From: Phytophthora quininea
Lineage: Eukaryota; Oomycota; Peronosporomycetes; Peronosporales; Peronosporaceae
Assembly: GCA_011947345.1 (NCBI GenBank)
Contig: JAAVTG010000816.1
Coordinates: 1 to 12,452, forward strand
Length of the DNA stretch: 12,452 bases
Direction: 5' to 3'
The notes beneath the pieces were generated by a model. The model made no database searches and was not told the origin of the DNA. It worked only from the letters and a program-made list of their open reading frames with translations. Position numbers and translations under genes: made by a program. Positions 1-7,593 of the stretch are shown piece after piece (the stretch's first letter is position 1; each line of letters opens with the position of its first letter).

Positions 1-1600
1 AACTTTTGTGCAGACCGGCGCGCGGAGGGTCCACAATGACCATGTCGGGGCGAGCAGAATCGCCTACAATCTGAGCAAGCAGTTTGTCCTCATCCCAATC
101 TTTGCCAGGTCGACACTGAAGAACTGCATTTGCTCTGAAGAGTAGCCGTTTAGACTCGCGTTCACCTTTGCTCGCTCCACTGCTGCTTCCACTAACTCAA
201 ATCCAACGACTCTCTTTGCGTGGCCACCCATACAGATGCCGATGCTTCCAACGCCGCAAAGAGGTCCCACACGACAGGCTTCTCTGGCAAGGCCGCCATG
301 AAGTGTTGGATCTCGCCGTACAGAATTCCTGCCTGGACCGAATTCGGTTGGAAGAACGAGTCGAACGAAACTTCAAAGCGATGGCCCAAGATCGAGTCCT
401 CGAGGCTGGCTCGGCCATACAAAACTCGCTCCAACTGCGCCTTCAGTTTTGCCGCGATGGCGCTGCGCCTCACTATCCAAACTCTCGACAACCGAAACTA
501 ATTGCGGGGCACCTTCAGCTTCTCTCTCGTACTCGTGGACGAGATCCCCCACAAGAGTCTTGAGCAACACACTTTGATCATTCTCGAAAGTGGTCGTCAC
601 CAACCCAAGCATGATCTCAGCAAGACCATCGCCATTCACGCCTCGTCGAAGCACTATCTGCTTCAGAAAACCTTCGTGGGTAGTAAAGTCATACGCTTGG
701 ATGCCAGCGTCCTCGCATCGTGCCACCAATTGCTGCAGCAAACGATTACAGCTCGATTCCTGTAGCAGACACTGGTCAAGCGACAAAATCCTCGGATTCC
801 ACGTCACTCGCTTTCTGCGTCCTTTGCCTTTGCCGCTCATTTGCTTCGCTCTGCGCACGCCAACTGAAGGAGTTGGAAAGAGTCCGACCGTGAACGGATA
901 CCGAGGAGCTTCAACGTCTCCGTCCTCCTTCGGCTTGTCTTGATCCAGCAACCACCGTCCAGTACTGCACGTGAACTCCATCTTGTTGCGGTAGTGGTAA
1001 ATCGAATCTTCTTGTCCACTTTCAACGCCCAGAATCTTGTGAAGTTGCATGTCTGGCGAGTGCTTTCTGTTGGTGAACAGCTCCTCAATCCATTTTTGCT
1101 TCTCGACCAGTTGCTGCTCGTACTTGACATGTTGCAGTTTGCAGCCTCCACAGACCCCAAAGTACTTTTCACAGAGAGGTTTTACTCTCTGCTGGTTGGG
1201 CTGGGAGACGTCTATTAGCTGGCCGAAGAGCGGCCAGGCATCTCGGGAGTCTTCCGCAGCAAACTTGTGTCTGGTCTGGACGTCTCGGTCCCAGATTTCA
1301 ACCTGCACTTGGTCTCCGGGGCTGCAAACGGTACCACCACCTGCATCTTCACATCTTGGTCGGAGGTGAAGGTGCCGATACCGTCGCCGTGCGCGTTGAG
1401 CCCGTCGATCGCCTGCAGTATGTAGCATTAGAATGGGTGAAACAATGACACATTTGCCCCAAAATGGATGGCTGGGAATGGATCAACATGCGTACGAGAG
1501 CTATTGTACGTTTGGCATTAGTCGGCGCAGACGTCGAGGCGGAAGCAGTCGAGAAGCGTCGAGTTATCGCGCGTGGAGCGGAGCGCTGCAGCCACCGCAT
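1..1600 (-). CDS. TrmA/RlmD-family RNA (uracil-5-)-methyltransferase, probably mitochondrial; one intron, partial, frameshifted
   Basis: Predicted SAM-dependent enzyme that methylates C5 of a uridine in tRNA or rRNA. Exon 1 (1496-1600) starts MRWLQRSAPR and is rich in Arg, Ser, Thr and Ala without acidic residues, like a mitochondrial presequence. Exon 2 (1-1412) gives in order: a TRAM-like segment (GLNAHGDGIG), an iron-sulfur-type cluster CEKYFGVCGGC (Cys codons at 1171-1173, 1150-1152, 1141-1143, probable fourth Cys at 769-771), YRNKMEF, FFQPNSVQA, SAM motif I DLFCGVGSIG, GFELVEAAVERAK, and DPPRAGL at the window edge. The catalytic-Cys region lies outside, so the gene is 3' partial. Four one-base shifts break exon 2: near 1318-1321, 461-466, 258-260 and 100. 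Family motifs continue on both sides of each, so I treat them as sequence errors. An in-frame ATG at 1660 is an alternative start; an initiator-like site at 1624-1638 favours 1600. TRMT2B-like function is inferred from family and presequence. Confidence 0.85.
1413..1495 (-). other. Spliceosomal intron in the methyltransferase gene
   Basis: An 83-nt intron on the minus strand: donor GTACGC directly after exon codon CTC, branch-site-like TTCTAAT near 1425-1431, acceptor CTGCAG ending at 1413. Removing it joins the presequence exon in phase 0 to the TRAM-like reading AIDGLNAHGDG. The size is typical of oomycete introns. Confidence 0.75.
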
Positions 1601-1623
1601 CGTTTGGCCCGCAGCACCGGACC

Positions 1624-1638
1624 AATTGACCGAAATGT
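1624..1638 (-). promoter_or_regulatory. Initiator-like element of the methyltransferase gene
   Basis: On the minus strand ACATTTCGGTCAATT resembles the oomycete Inr/FPR core (consensus TCATTYYNCAWTTT) with mismatches. It lies about 24 nt before the ATG at 1600 and downstream of the alternative ATG at 1660, so if used it makes 1600 the start. It is a weak match. Confidence 0.3.
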
Positions 1639-1704
1639 GTGATGTACACAATGTATCCATCCAATCTGTGCAGACTGCAACTTGTCTTTCCGTTCACATC
1701 ACAT

Positions 1705-1733
1705 GGTAATCTGCTTCGCCACGAAGTTCACGA
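1705..1733 (+). repeat. Imperfect direct repeat, copy 1
   Basis: GGTAATCTGCTTCGCCACGA and onward. It matches 1773-1801 at 26 of 29 positions. The copies are 68 bp apart, start to start, in the divergent promoter region. Function is unknown. Confidence 0.75.
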
Positions 1734-1772
1734 AGCGATTCAACAGTGACTGACCTTATAGCCGCGCTTCGA

Positions 1773-1801
1773 GGTAATCTGCTGCACCACGAAGATCACG
1801 A
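1773..1801 (+). repeat. Imperfect direct repeat, copy 2
   Basis: GGTAATCTGCTGCACCACGA and onward, the second copy of the 29-bp repeat beginning at 1705. The three mismatches lie at TTCG/TGCA (two) and GTTC/GATC (one). Confidence 0.75.
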
Positions 1802-1868
1802 GGCCACGTACTCCAGTAGGCATTCCCATGTCAAAGCAAACAAACTGGAATCGTATCAGCTCTCTCTC

Positions 1869-1882
1869 TCACTGGAATTTAC
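1869..1882 (+). promoter_or_regulatory. Initiator/FPR-like core promoter of bZIP1
   Basis: TCACTGGAATTTAC after a CT-rich run resembles the oomycete Inr plus flanking promoter region, and lies 32 nt before the bZIP1 ATG at 1901. The position fits well; the match to consensus is moderate. Confidence 0.4.
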
Positions 1883-1900
1883 CACTCCCCGACCGTCGCC

Positions 1901-2872
1901 ATGAGCTGCAACCTCCAACCGCCCAACATGCACTTGCTCAGCGACTCGGTCATCGGCTCGGTCGTGTGTCGCTCCAACTCGCACCAGCCAGAGTCTTCTT
2001 CAGCGCTGGGAAAAAGGGACTTTGTGGACGACATGCTCAAGACGCTCACGACTGCACCGCTGACGGGACACAAGCGACTGCAGTCACCGACAAACAAGCC
2101 GCGGAAGCGCATGAAAGCTATCGATCTGGCTACCCCCAAGATCCGACGAGAACGGTGCCGAGCCAACCAAGAGCGATACAGAGAGAAGCAGCGCAAGTAC
2201 ACCGAGACCCTGGACGAGACTGTCAAGCAGCTGCGGGAGGACGTTAAGATCCTCGAGAACTGCAAGCTGAACGTCGCCTCCACCACCCCCACCAACGAAT
2301 CCATCTGGTACATTGCGGCCGAGTACTTTCGGCTCTTTCGATCCGGCTACATGGTGTCTCTCACCTCCGAGGAGACGAGCAATGAGGTATTGACAGAGCC
2401 TCTCGCACAGCTCGAGTTCCTGCGGTCCAATATGGTGCCGGACGTGACTGACGGTTTGCTGTGTGGAGCGGAGGCGATCCTCGACAACTGGAGACTCTTG
2501 TCGCTGTATTTCAATAACGTGGGCGTGCAGCTGAAGCGCCTGGAGAAGGCCCCTGGGAACTCGCTGGTTGCCACGTCCGTCATCAGATTCACCATCGGCG
2601 AGAACACGCTGAAAAGAGTCTTCCCGCACCTTATGATCGGCAAGAAGGACAAGGGAGCTCTCGCTGCGAAGCTACTGGACCGGCGCTTTGTGCTGCGTGG
2701 GTCGGTGCGATTCGACTGGGACGGCCGAACCAGACGCGTCGTCCGCATCGAGTCCAAGGCGGATCTGCTGCGTCCAATGCTGCGCATTTTCGGCAACCTC
2801 AAGGACGTGGAGACAGTGTTTGCGGACGCCTGCGTCTCACTTTGGTTCACGATTACGGCACGGTATGACTAG
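1901..2872 (+). CDS. bZIP transcription factor with Cys in place of the invariant Asn (bZIP1)
   Basis: 323-residue predicted nuclear DNA-binding protein, intact in one exon. Residues 80-100 form the basic region (RRERCRANQERYREK). Aligned with classic bZIPs, the DNA-contacting Asn is Cys86, while the Arg eight residues later (Arg94) is kept. The short zipper has Leu104, Leu111 and Leu118. From residue 129 there is a long conserved domain beginning TPTNESIW, then AAEYFRLFR, CGAEAIL.NWRLLSLY and VRFDWDG...VVRIESKADLL, shared with the next gene and with the broken copy at 4220. A short N-terminal motif (LQPPNMHLLSD) and GHKRLQS are also shared. The start at 1901 has ACCGTCGCC before ATG and an initiator-like site 32 nt upstream. 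Asn-replaced bZIPs are an oomycete speciality linked in the literature to stress and development; the target sites of this one are unknown. Confidence 0.88.
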   Translation: MSCNLQPPNMHLLSDSVIGSVVCRSNSHQPESSSALGKRDFVDDMLKTLTTAPLTGHKRLQSPTNKPRKRMKAIDLATPKIRRERCRANQERYREKQRKYTETLDETVKQLREDVKILENCKLNVASTTPTNESIWYIAAEYFRLFRSGYMVSLTSEETSNEVLTEPLAQLEFLRSNMVPDVTDGLLCGAEAILDNWRLLSLYFNNVGVQLKRLEKAPGNSLVATSVIRFTIGENTLKRVFPHLMIGKKDKGALAAKLLDRRFVLRGSVRFDWDGRTRRVVRIESKADLLRPMLRIFGNLKDVETVFADACVSLWFTITARYD

Positions 2873-3145
2873 CAGCATATCCTCTTGGAACTTGTACATG
2901 ATAGTAAAGCACTTGTTGTCGAATGTCAAAGCATTCTGGCCGCACTATCGCGACGCACAACCAACAGCTGGGCGTGACTCATACAAAGTTCGGTGTCTAC
3001 GAACCCTCGTGATCCCCACTTTCGCTTTCCTCATTTGCACGCAATCGATGATGACCTCACATAATTTCACCGCCTATACTGTCGCGAGAATCACGCGGCG
3101 TGAGTCGCTACTTTGGAATTCGCCGCCGACCGCGCCAGTCTTACG
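2873..3145 (+). other. Spacer between the tandem bZIP genes
   Basis: 273 bases with no gene. TCATTTGCAC at 3031-3040 is a partial initiator match about 106 nt upstream of the bZIP2 start and is the best promoter candidate here. Confidence 0.45.
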
Positions 3146-4197
3146 ATGGCCAGCTCCTGCAGCCACCCAACAGCCACTCGCTCAGCGACGACATCGTCGG
3201 AGGCTTGGTGAGAAGCTCCAGACCTGCTCTTTGGACGCACCCGCTGCGAACTTCAGACGCTGCTCCTAGCGGGTCGCCCCCTCTGTTCGAGGACGTTCTA
3301 GCGAGAGCGGAGACGCCACTCGAGACTCAAGACGTTGCCGGTCACAAGAGACTGCCGTCTATTGACAGAGTTGCAGACATCTCCCCTGTGAACAACAAGA
3401 AAGGACGACGAGACAATCAGGAGCAGCAACAGAAAGCCACCAACGGAGCGGCCAAGACCCGTCGAGAGAGATGCAGAATCAACCAGGCCAGATACAGAGA
3501 CCGACAGCGGCTGCACGCGGTGGTGATGGAGGACAATATTCAGCACCTCAAGGGCGAGATCTACAAGCTGGAGCTCAAGAAACAGAGCCTCGTGGCCAGC
3601 ACCCCCACCAACGAGAGCGTCTGGAACGTGGCGGCCGAGTACTTCCGGCTCTTTCGCCACGGCTACATGATGCCACCGATAGTGGAGCCTTCAGCCTACG
3701 GAAGTGTTTGGACGGAGACCCACGCGCAGTTGGAGTTCCTCCAGAAGACGATGACGTTGGACGTGATGGACGGGGATTTGTGCGGTGCCGAGGCCATCCT
3801 CGAGAGCTGGAGACTGCTGTCGCTTTACCACAAGGACGTAGACGTTCAATTGCGGAGACTGAATAAGGGTCCTGGAGACTCGCTGGTCGCTATGATCTCA
3901 ACCAGTTTGACCATCACGAACAACACACTGCAGCAACTGTACCCGCACTTGGCTAGCGACCAGTACAAGCAGAATGAGTTTGCTGAGAAGCTACAGGGTC
4001 AGCGAATCGTGATGAAGGGATCGGTGCGCTTCGACTGGGACCAAGTCCACGGTCGCGTAGTGCGGATGGAGTGGAAAACAGACATGCTGACTCCCATGCT
4101 GCGGTTGCTGGGCAGCCTCAAGGACGTGGCGCTGGTGTTTGACGGAGCATTTATTACGCCAGAGTGCAGAATAGTTTTAAGCGACCGTCGTAGCTAA
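3146..4197 (+). CDS. bZIP transcription factor with Cys in place of the invariant Asn (bZIP2), one early frameshift
   Basis: Tandem paralogue of bZIP1, about 350 residues. The main frame is open from 3100, but its first residues (MSRYFGIRRR) match nothing in bZIP1. Starting at ATG 3146 and allowing one missing C in the CC at 3156-3157 gives MASSLQPPNSHSLSDDIVG, which matches the bZIP1 N-terminus (LQPPNMHLLSD). I therefore place the start at 3146 and treat the shift as a sequence error. The basic region RRERCRINQARYRDRQ has Cys110 at the Asn position and Arg118 kept. The zipper positions are Met128, Leu135 and Leu142. The conserved domain begins TPTNESVWNVAAEYFRLFR. A Gln-rich patch (NQEQQQK) precedes the basic region. 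It ends 22 bp from the stop of the opposing broken copy. Confidence 0.85.
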
Positions 4198-4219
4198 GGA
4201 GGGAATGGTATTCAGTGAT

Positions 4220-4548
4220 TTACACGACAAACTTTAGCTCTGGAGACAGCGCTGCTCCGCTGAAAACTCGAGCCACGGCTCGGAGGTTTCCTAGCACGCC
4301 GAGCATCGGTGAGCAAGTCCGCAGTGGATTCCATCCTCACGACTCGCCCGTTGTTGTCCCAGTCAATCCGGACGGACCCACCACAAACCGCTTGTTCAAC
4401 ATCTTCAAGCCAACTGCCGTCCATTCCTCGCGCTCCACCAAGTGGGGGTACACGTACTGGAGCGTGTTCTCCGTAATGGTGAGACTGGTCGAGGTCTTCG
4501 CCACTAGAGACTCTCGGCCCCTTCTCCAGCCGCTTCGGCGAGTTTTAC
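4220..4548 (-). pseudogene. Truncated third bZIP copy, C-terminal part only (bZIP3)
   Basis: On the minus strand, pieces match the C-terminal domain of bZIP1 and bZIP2: RLEKG, SLVAKTSTSLTITENTLQ, YPHL, GSVRIDWDNNGRVVRMES, TADLLT and a PML..LGNL-like tail ending at the TAA at 4220-4222. The pieces lie in different frames, with shifts near 4525, 4382 and 4307. No basic region, zipper, TPTNES or AAEYFRLF segment is present upstream, so more than half of the gene is missing. Closest to bZIP2 by its ending (compare GAFITPE with GAALSPE). It arose by inverted duplication, or a rearrangement cut it. Because the 5' half is absent, I call it a pseudogene even though the shifts themselves may be sequence errors. 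Confidence 0.75.
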
Positions 4549-4896
4549 AAGCACTGGGGATCGTTTCACAGAGGGCAACTTCAAACGCCGGCAGCAGAGC
4601 CCTGGATTTTTGCGGGGCAGCAGCTAGTCGCCGTTTATCTGGCGCGCAACGAAAAGCATCGCCGCCGATCTAGCGCTGAGACTACACTTTCTGACTGTGG
4701 AAACAGCTCCAACAACAACTGTAGTTGCTGTCTGCCTTCACGTCATCCGCCCAGTACCTCTGTCGCGTGCAACTCGGACGCGGATACCGACGACGGACTG
4801 TCGACGATTTGCGGTGCCTGCTTCGTTTCGTGGGATGTTGCACAGCGCAACTTGCACTCCCTCCTGGAGACCACGACGTTGTTCATGTTGGAGTGA
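4501..4896 (+). other. Unidentified coding fragment, C-terminal end only
   Basis: One plus-strand frame is open for about 130 codons to the TGA at 4894-4896, with only a late ATG. It reads GEFYKHWGSFHRGQL, WIFAGQQLVAVYLARN, a Ser/Asn/Cys-rich stretch (CGNSSNNNCSCC) and ICGACFVSWD near the end. The composition looks coding and the two CxxC-like pairs might bind metal, but I recognise no family. Its 5' end overlaps, in antisense, the bZIP3 fragment, so the true boundary is probably near 4545 and the gene is likely a 5'-truncated relic. A chance open frame cannot be excluded. Confidence 0.35.
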
Positions 4897-5295
4897 ATTC
4901 GTCCATGCAGTGTGGACTTGACGACGAAGAAATCACATGTGATACAGCTCCGACCGACGAACGGGATGTACCTTGCCGGTGTTTGCCGGTGCAGCAAGAC
5001 CACTCAGTCTGCTCGTCAAGTGGCATTGGCACGCTAACGATAATCGATGGGCAATGGTTTCATCATCGCGGAAGCTGTTGTCGAGATTAATTCATGCGAA
5101 GGGTTTATCTACCCGAATGCACAAGTTTTTCTTCATCGACTAGAAGGGGGCTCAGTTTTGATTTTGGATTTGCAGCCTCGACTGACAAGCGAGTTGCAAG
5201 GTAGGGTATTTCTCGTTCAATGTCTCGGGGACTTTCAAGTAGTTACCTGCGTGCATCTGAGGTCAGTCGAAGTGTGCATACCATGTATCACGGAA

Positions 5296-5950
5296 TTAGT
5301 TTATGTTTCGTTTGAAGATGTCGACTAGCTTCTGGTATTTGGAAGTTGATTTCTTGTCCTTCGTGCTTTCGATCAAGTACTCGACAAGTTGAATGGCACG
5401 CTGAAGAGTAAATATATGTGCGTCGATCGATCGAGTGTTGATCCTCCTCCCTCTGATGCAAGGATTGTTAGCTTTTTCGCCCGTATTGAATCAAGTGTCG
5501 ATGAAGCTCTTGCCACCCTTCTTTACCTAAATGGTGAATACATTTTGCAACACTACTACAGTATAGCCTTTGCCAGTCGGCAACGTGCTTGTCGGCAAAG
5601 GAATAGTGCCGTATAGCTGTTCGAACAACTAAGAGGCACTGCGTGGATTTCGCTCATAAAGTAGCGCTTCTTGGTGATCGTTATCATCGCGATACCGTCG
5701 TGGCCTTTGCTCTCTGCTTTCGAGCTAGTCGTGCCAGCTCGTCGACTAGATTGCGACGACTGCAAAAGCAGCACGTGCTTCTTCTCAGTGAAGCTATCGC
5801 CCGCGACCCGGATTTTGCCAAAGGACGTGCAGTTAGCATCCGCCGGCAGTCAGTGGAGACGACGCCCGAGTCGAGCACTTCACATTTCCCTGAGCTCCTC
5901 AAAGCGTTCAACGCGCTTTACCCACCACAGCCTCGCTGTCTTCCCCATTC
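5296..5950 (-). pseudogene. Possible broken minus-strand gene
   Basis: Successive minus-strand pieces look protein-like but lie in different frames. They include MGKTARLWWVKRVERFEE (about 5948), KIRVAGDSFTEKKHVLLLQ, ITITKKRYFMSEIHA (about 5640-5680), SFADKHVADWQRLYCSSV, HLGKEGWQELHRHLIQYGRK, then, across the A5 run on this strand near 5472-5476, RAIQLVEYLIES and KYQKLVDIFKRN ending at TAA 5296-5298. One missing A in that run would join the last two, as in other shifts of this window. I recognise no family. Plus-strand frames here are also partly open, so this is a tentative call. Confidence 0.25.
5567..5601. repeat. Small inverted repeat (hairpin)
   Basis: CCTTTGCC (5567-5574) pairs perfectly with GGCAAAGG (5594-5601) across a 19-nt loop, flanked by GTATAG on both sides. 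No function is assigned. Confidence 0.5.
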
Positions 5951-5957
5951 CTACCAC
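5945..5957 (+). promoter_or_regulatory. Weak initiator-like site of Myb1
   Basis: CCATTCCTACCAC partly matches the oomycete initiator (YCATTYYN) and lies 40 nt before the Myb1 ATG at 5985. The flanking promoter part is not clear. Confidence 0.25.
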
Positions 5958-5984
5958 TAGCAAGGACCACCCTAACTGCCAGCC

Positions 5985-6447
5985 ATGACGAGCGGAATCT
6001 GGACCGAAGAAGAGCACGACCGCTTCTTGGCCGCCATCAAAAACTACCCCAGAGGCCCCTGGCTCGCCATCGCAGAGGCTGTTGGCACTAGGTCGGTCCG
6101 ACAGGTGCAAACACACGCAGAAATACTACGAGAAGATCATGCGCAGACTGCGAGGGCTCCGCAAGGACCGCAAGACGTGGGCTCGAGTCGAACACCGGAT
6201 TGACGACGACATCCTCGTGTACTGCGAGTCGATTAAGAGCAACGGCGTCACCATTCCGCCAACTGTCGAGTCGGCAGCGCCCACCGCGTCCGCAAGTGAT
6301 CAGGAAATGACCCGCTTGGTCGTTTTGATGCGCTCGACTGCCTGGGACCGGAAGCGGCTCCCCGTGGACCTCGACTGTGCGGATCCAGCCAACTTGCCCT
6401 CGCTGGAAGAGGCGCTCGACTTCCTCATCGCTCTCATGGAGCAGTAA
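5985..6447 (+). CDS. Single-repeat SHAQKYF-class Myb protein (Myb1), frameshifted
   Basis: Predicted nuclear DNA-binding protein of about 154 residues. The start MTSGIWTEEEHDRF opens directly on the Myb repeat: W..EEH, then GPW, then VGTRSVRQVQTHAQKYYEK, where THAQKYY stands for the plant SHAQKYF signature. It continues RRLRGLRKDRKTWARVEHRIDDD, nearly identical to Myb2, and ends with the family motif SLEEALDFLI before TAA 6447. The frame changes inside the CA run at 6109-6115. Compared with Myb2 (CAG ACT CAC ACG CAG), two bases are missing, one CA unit. Without that correction the frame goes on to an unrelated end (AEILREDHAQ). A sequence error or a real slippage allele are both possible. It is tandem with Myb2. 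Confidence 0.8.
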
Positions 6448-6960
6448 GAACACGAAGGCAACGAGTTTGGCCTGCACAATAGACTTCTTCGCGGTGCTTC
6501 TTTGCTGTCTTGTAGTAGCTGCAGTGACCGCTCTTCTAACCACCGCACGTTGCCAGCTTGCTGATACTCGCAAAGACATCGGGCCAAACCCAAGTTGCAC
6601 GTGAGAAATTGGCGGGTAACTTTGGTCCTTGCGTCGATCAACTCTGGTGCAGCCATAGACTTCTCTGTGAAGGTGTTGTTGCTCAATATTCTGTCGATAG
6701 CAGCTCAGCTCGCCTCGAACTCCATGCAGGCGACCAAGACGAGTCCAGCAACACCTCTACGGTTCGGACAGCGATGCAAGTCGCTTTTCGGTGGAGCACG
6801 CTGCCGTCGGATTACTTCGCGGTTGATGTGATCAGCGCGATACCGTCCGTCTTGCACGGACGCGCGAGCCCCACAGTGGCACGGATGTCCACGACCGCGA
6901 TCGTATCCCATGCCGACGGCTCATTCAGCAATAGTTCCTGTCAAGCACAGCTCTCACAAC
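6448..6960 (+). other. Spacer between Myb1 and Myb2
   Basis: About 510 bases. A long plus-strand open frame (from 6558) crosses the spacer and runs into Myb2 out of frame. It has no recognisable domain and I do not call it a gene. The Myb2 core promoter lies near the end. Confidence 0.5.
6919..6934 (+). promoter_or_regulatory. Oomycete Inr/FPR core promoter of Myb2
   Basis: GCTCATTCAGCAATAG matches the oomycete core GCTCATTYYNCAWTTT at about 13 of 16 positions. It lies 26 nt (end to ATG) before 6961. It sits downstream of the other possible start at 6910, so it decides for the ATG at 6961. Among the better promoter matches in the window. Confidence 0.6.
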
Positions 6961-7473
6961 ATGCCAAGCCGCCAACGTCATCAGCACCACGTGAACGGGA
7001 TCTGGTCCGAGGAAGAGCACGATCGGTTCCTGGATGCCGTCCGAAAGTTCCCTCGAGGCCCCTGGGATGCCATTGCACAGGCCGTCGGCACCAGATCCGT
7101 GCGTCAAGTGCAGACTCACACGCAGAAATACTACGAGAAAATCATGCGCCGAGTGCGCGGCTTACACAGAAATCGCAAGACGTGGGCTCGCGTTGAGCAT
7201 CGAATTGACGACGACATTCTCGAGTTCTGCCGGCTAATGAGGAGGGCGAGCGATCGCTCACCCCCGAAGGCAAAGCCTTTGTTCATCGCACCAAAACAGA
7301 TCGACGCCAGGTCTTGGACAACGGTCAGCGACCGCGCAGCATTCACATTGAGCGAGAAACACGAGGCGGCTCTTACTCAGCGATCGCGCAGTATCGACGA
7401 TATAGGCGCGATCGACGCCCCGCCATTCGAAGAAGCGCTCGACTTCCTCATCGATACAATGCTCGTCGACTGA
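6961..7473 (+). CDS. Single-repeat SHAQKYF-class Myb protein (Myb2)
   Basis: Intact 170-residue predicted transcription factor. After MPSRQRHQHHVN comes the Myb repeat: GIWSEEEHDRF, RGPWDAIAQ, VGTRSVRQVQTHTQKYYEK, then a basic region (MRRVRGLHRNRKTW) and the family segment ARVEHRIDDDILEFC. The middle is variable. The C-terminus PPFEEALDFLI matches Myb1 and Myb3. The frame is also open to an ATG at 6910, but the core promoter at 6919-6934 lies after that ATG and the paralogues begin just before the repeat, so 6961 is preferred. It is convergent with Myb3, 120 bp apart. DNA targets and regulation are not visible. Confidence 0.88.
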   Translation: MPSRQRHQHHVNGIWSEEEHDRFLDAVRKFPRGPWDAIAQAVGTRSVRQVQTHTQKYYEKIMRRVRGLHRNRKTWARVEHRIDDDILEFCRLMRRASDRSPPKAKPLFIAPKQIDARSWTTVSDRAAFTLSEKHEAALTQRSRSIDDIGAIDAPPFEEALDFLIDTMLVD

Positions 7474-7593
7474 AGCGAGTACTAGTAAGGAAAGTCCACA
7501 CACAATACATCGATTCTGCTTCTAGCACATCTTGGTTACTCGTGAAATGACAAATCTCTCGCCCGGCTCAGCTACCGGTCCTTGAACTCGCCT

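Larger units (their letters stand above)
1601..1900. other. Shared divergent promoter region
   Basis: About 300 bases between the divergent methyltransferase (-) and bZIP1 (+) genes. It holds the two initiator-like sites and a 29-bp imperfect direct repeat. I see no gene in it. Confidence 0.6.
4897..5984. other. Gene-poor region before the Myb cluster
   Basis: About 1.1 kb, more AT-rich than its neighbours. Several open frames of 70-105 codons exist on both strands (plus: 5047-5328, 5389-5616, 5643-5960), with mixed third-base composition and no recognised domain. The minus-strand patchwork at 5296-5950 is listed separately. There is a small hairpin at 5567-5601. Otherwise I see nothing definite. 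Confidence 0.5.

Noticed and set aside
4490..4510. In-frame TAG as proof that bZIP3 is dead
   Set aside because: The TAG appears only in one of the shifted frames; the neighbouring frame reads SLVAKTS through it. The missing 5' half is the better argument.
6377..6604. Hydrophobic stretch (FFAVLLCCLVVAAVTALL) resembling a membrane protein
   Set aside because: The frame starts inside Myb1 out of frame and continues only briefly past its stop; no family likeness or promoter.
6910..6960. Longer Myb2 start at ATG 6910
   Set aside because: The best-placed Inr/FPR site lies downstream of it, and the paralogues start just before the Myb repeat.
6558..7196. Plus-strand open frame of about 212 codons across the Myb1-Myb2 spacer
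   Set aside because: Its second half is Myb2 read out of frame (AEILREN matches the off-frame reading of Myb1), and the first half shows no domain.
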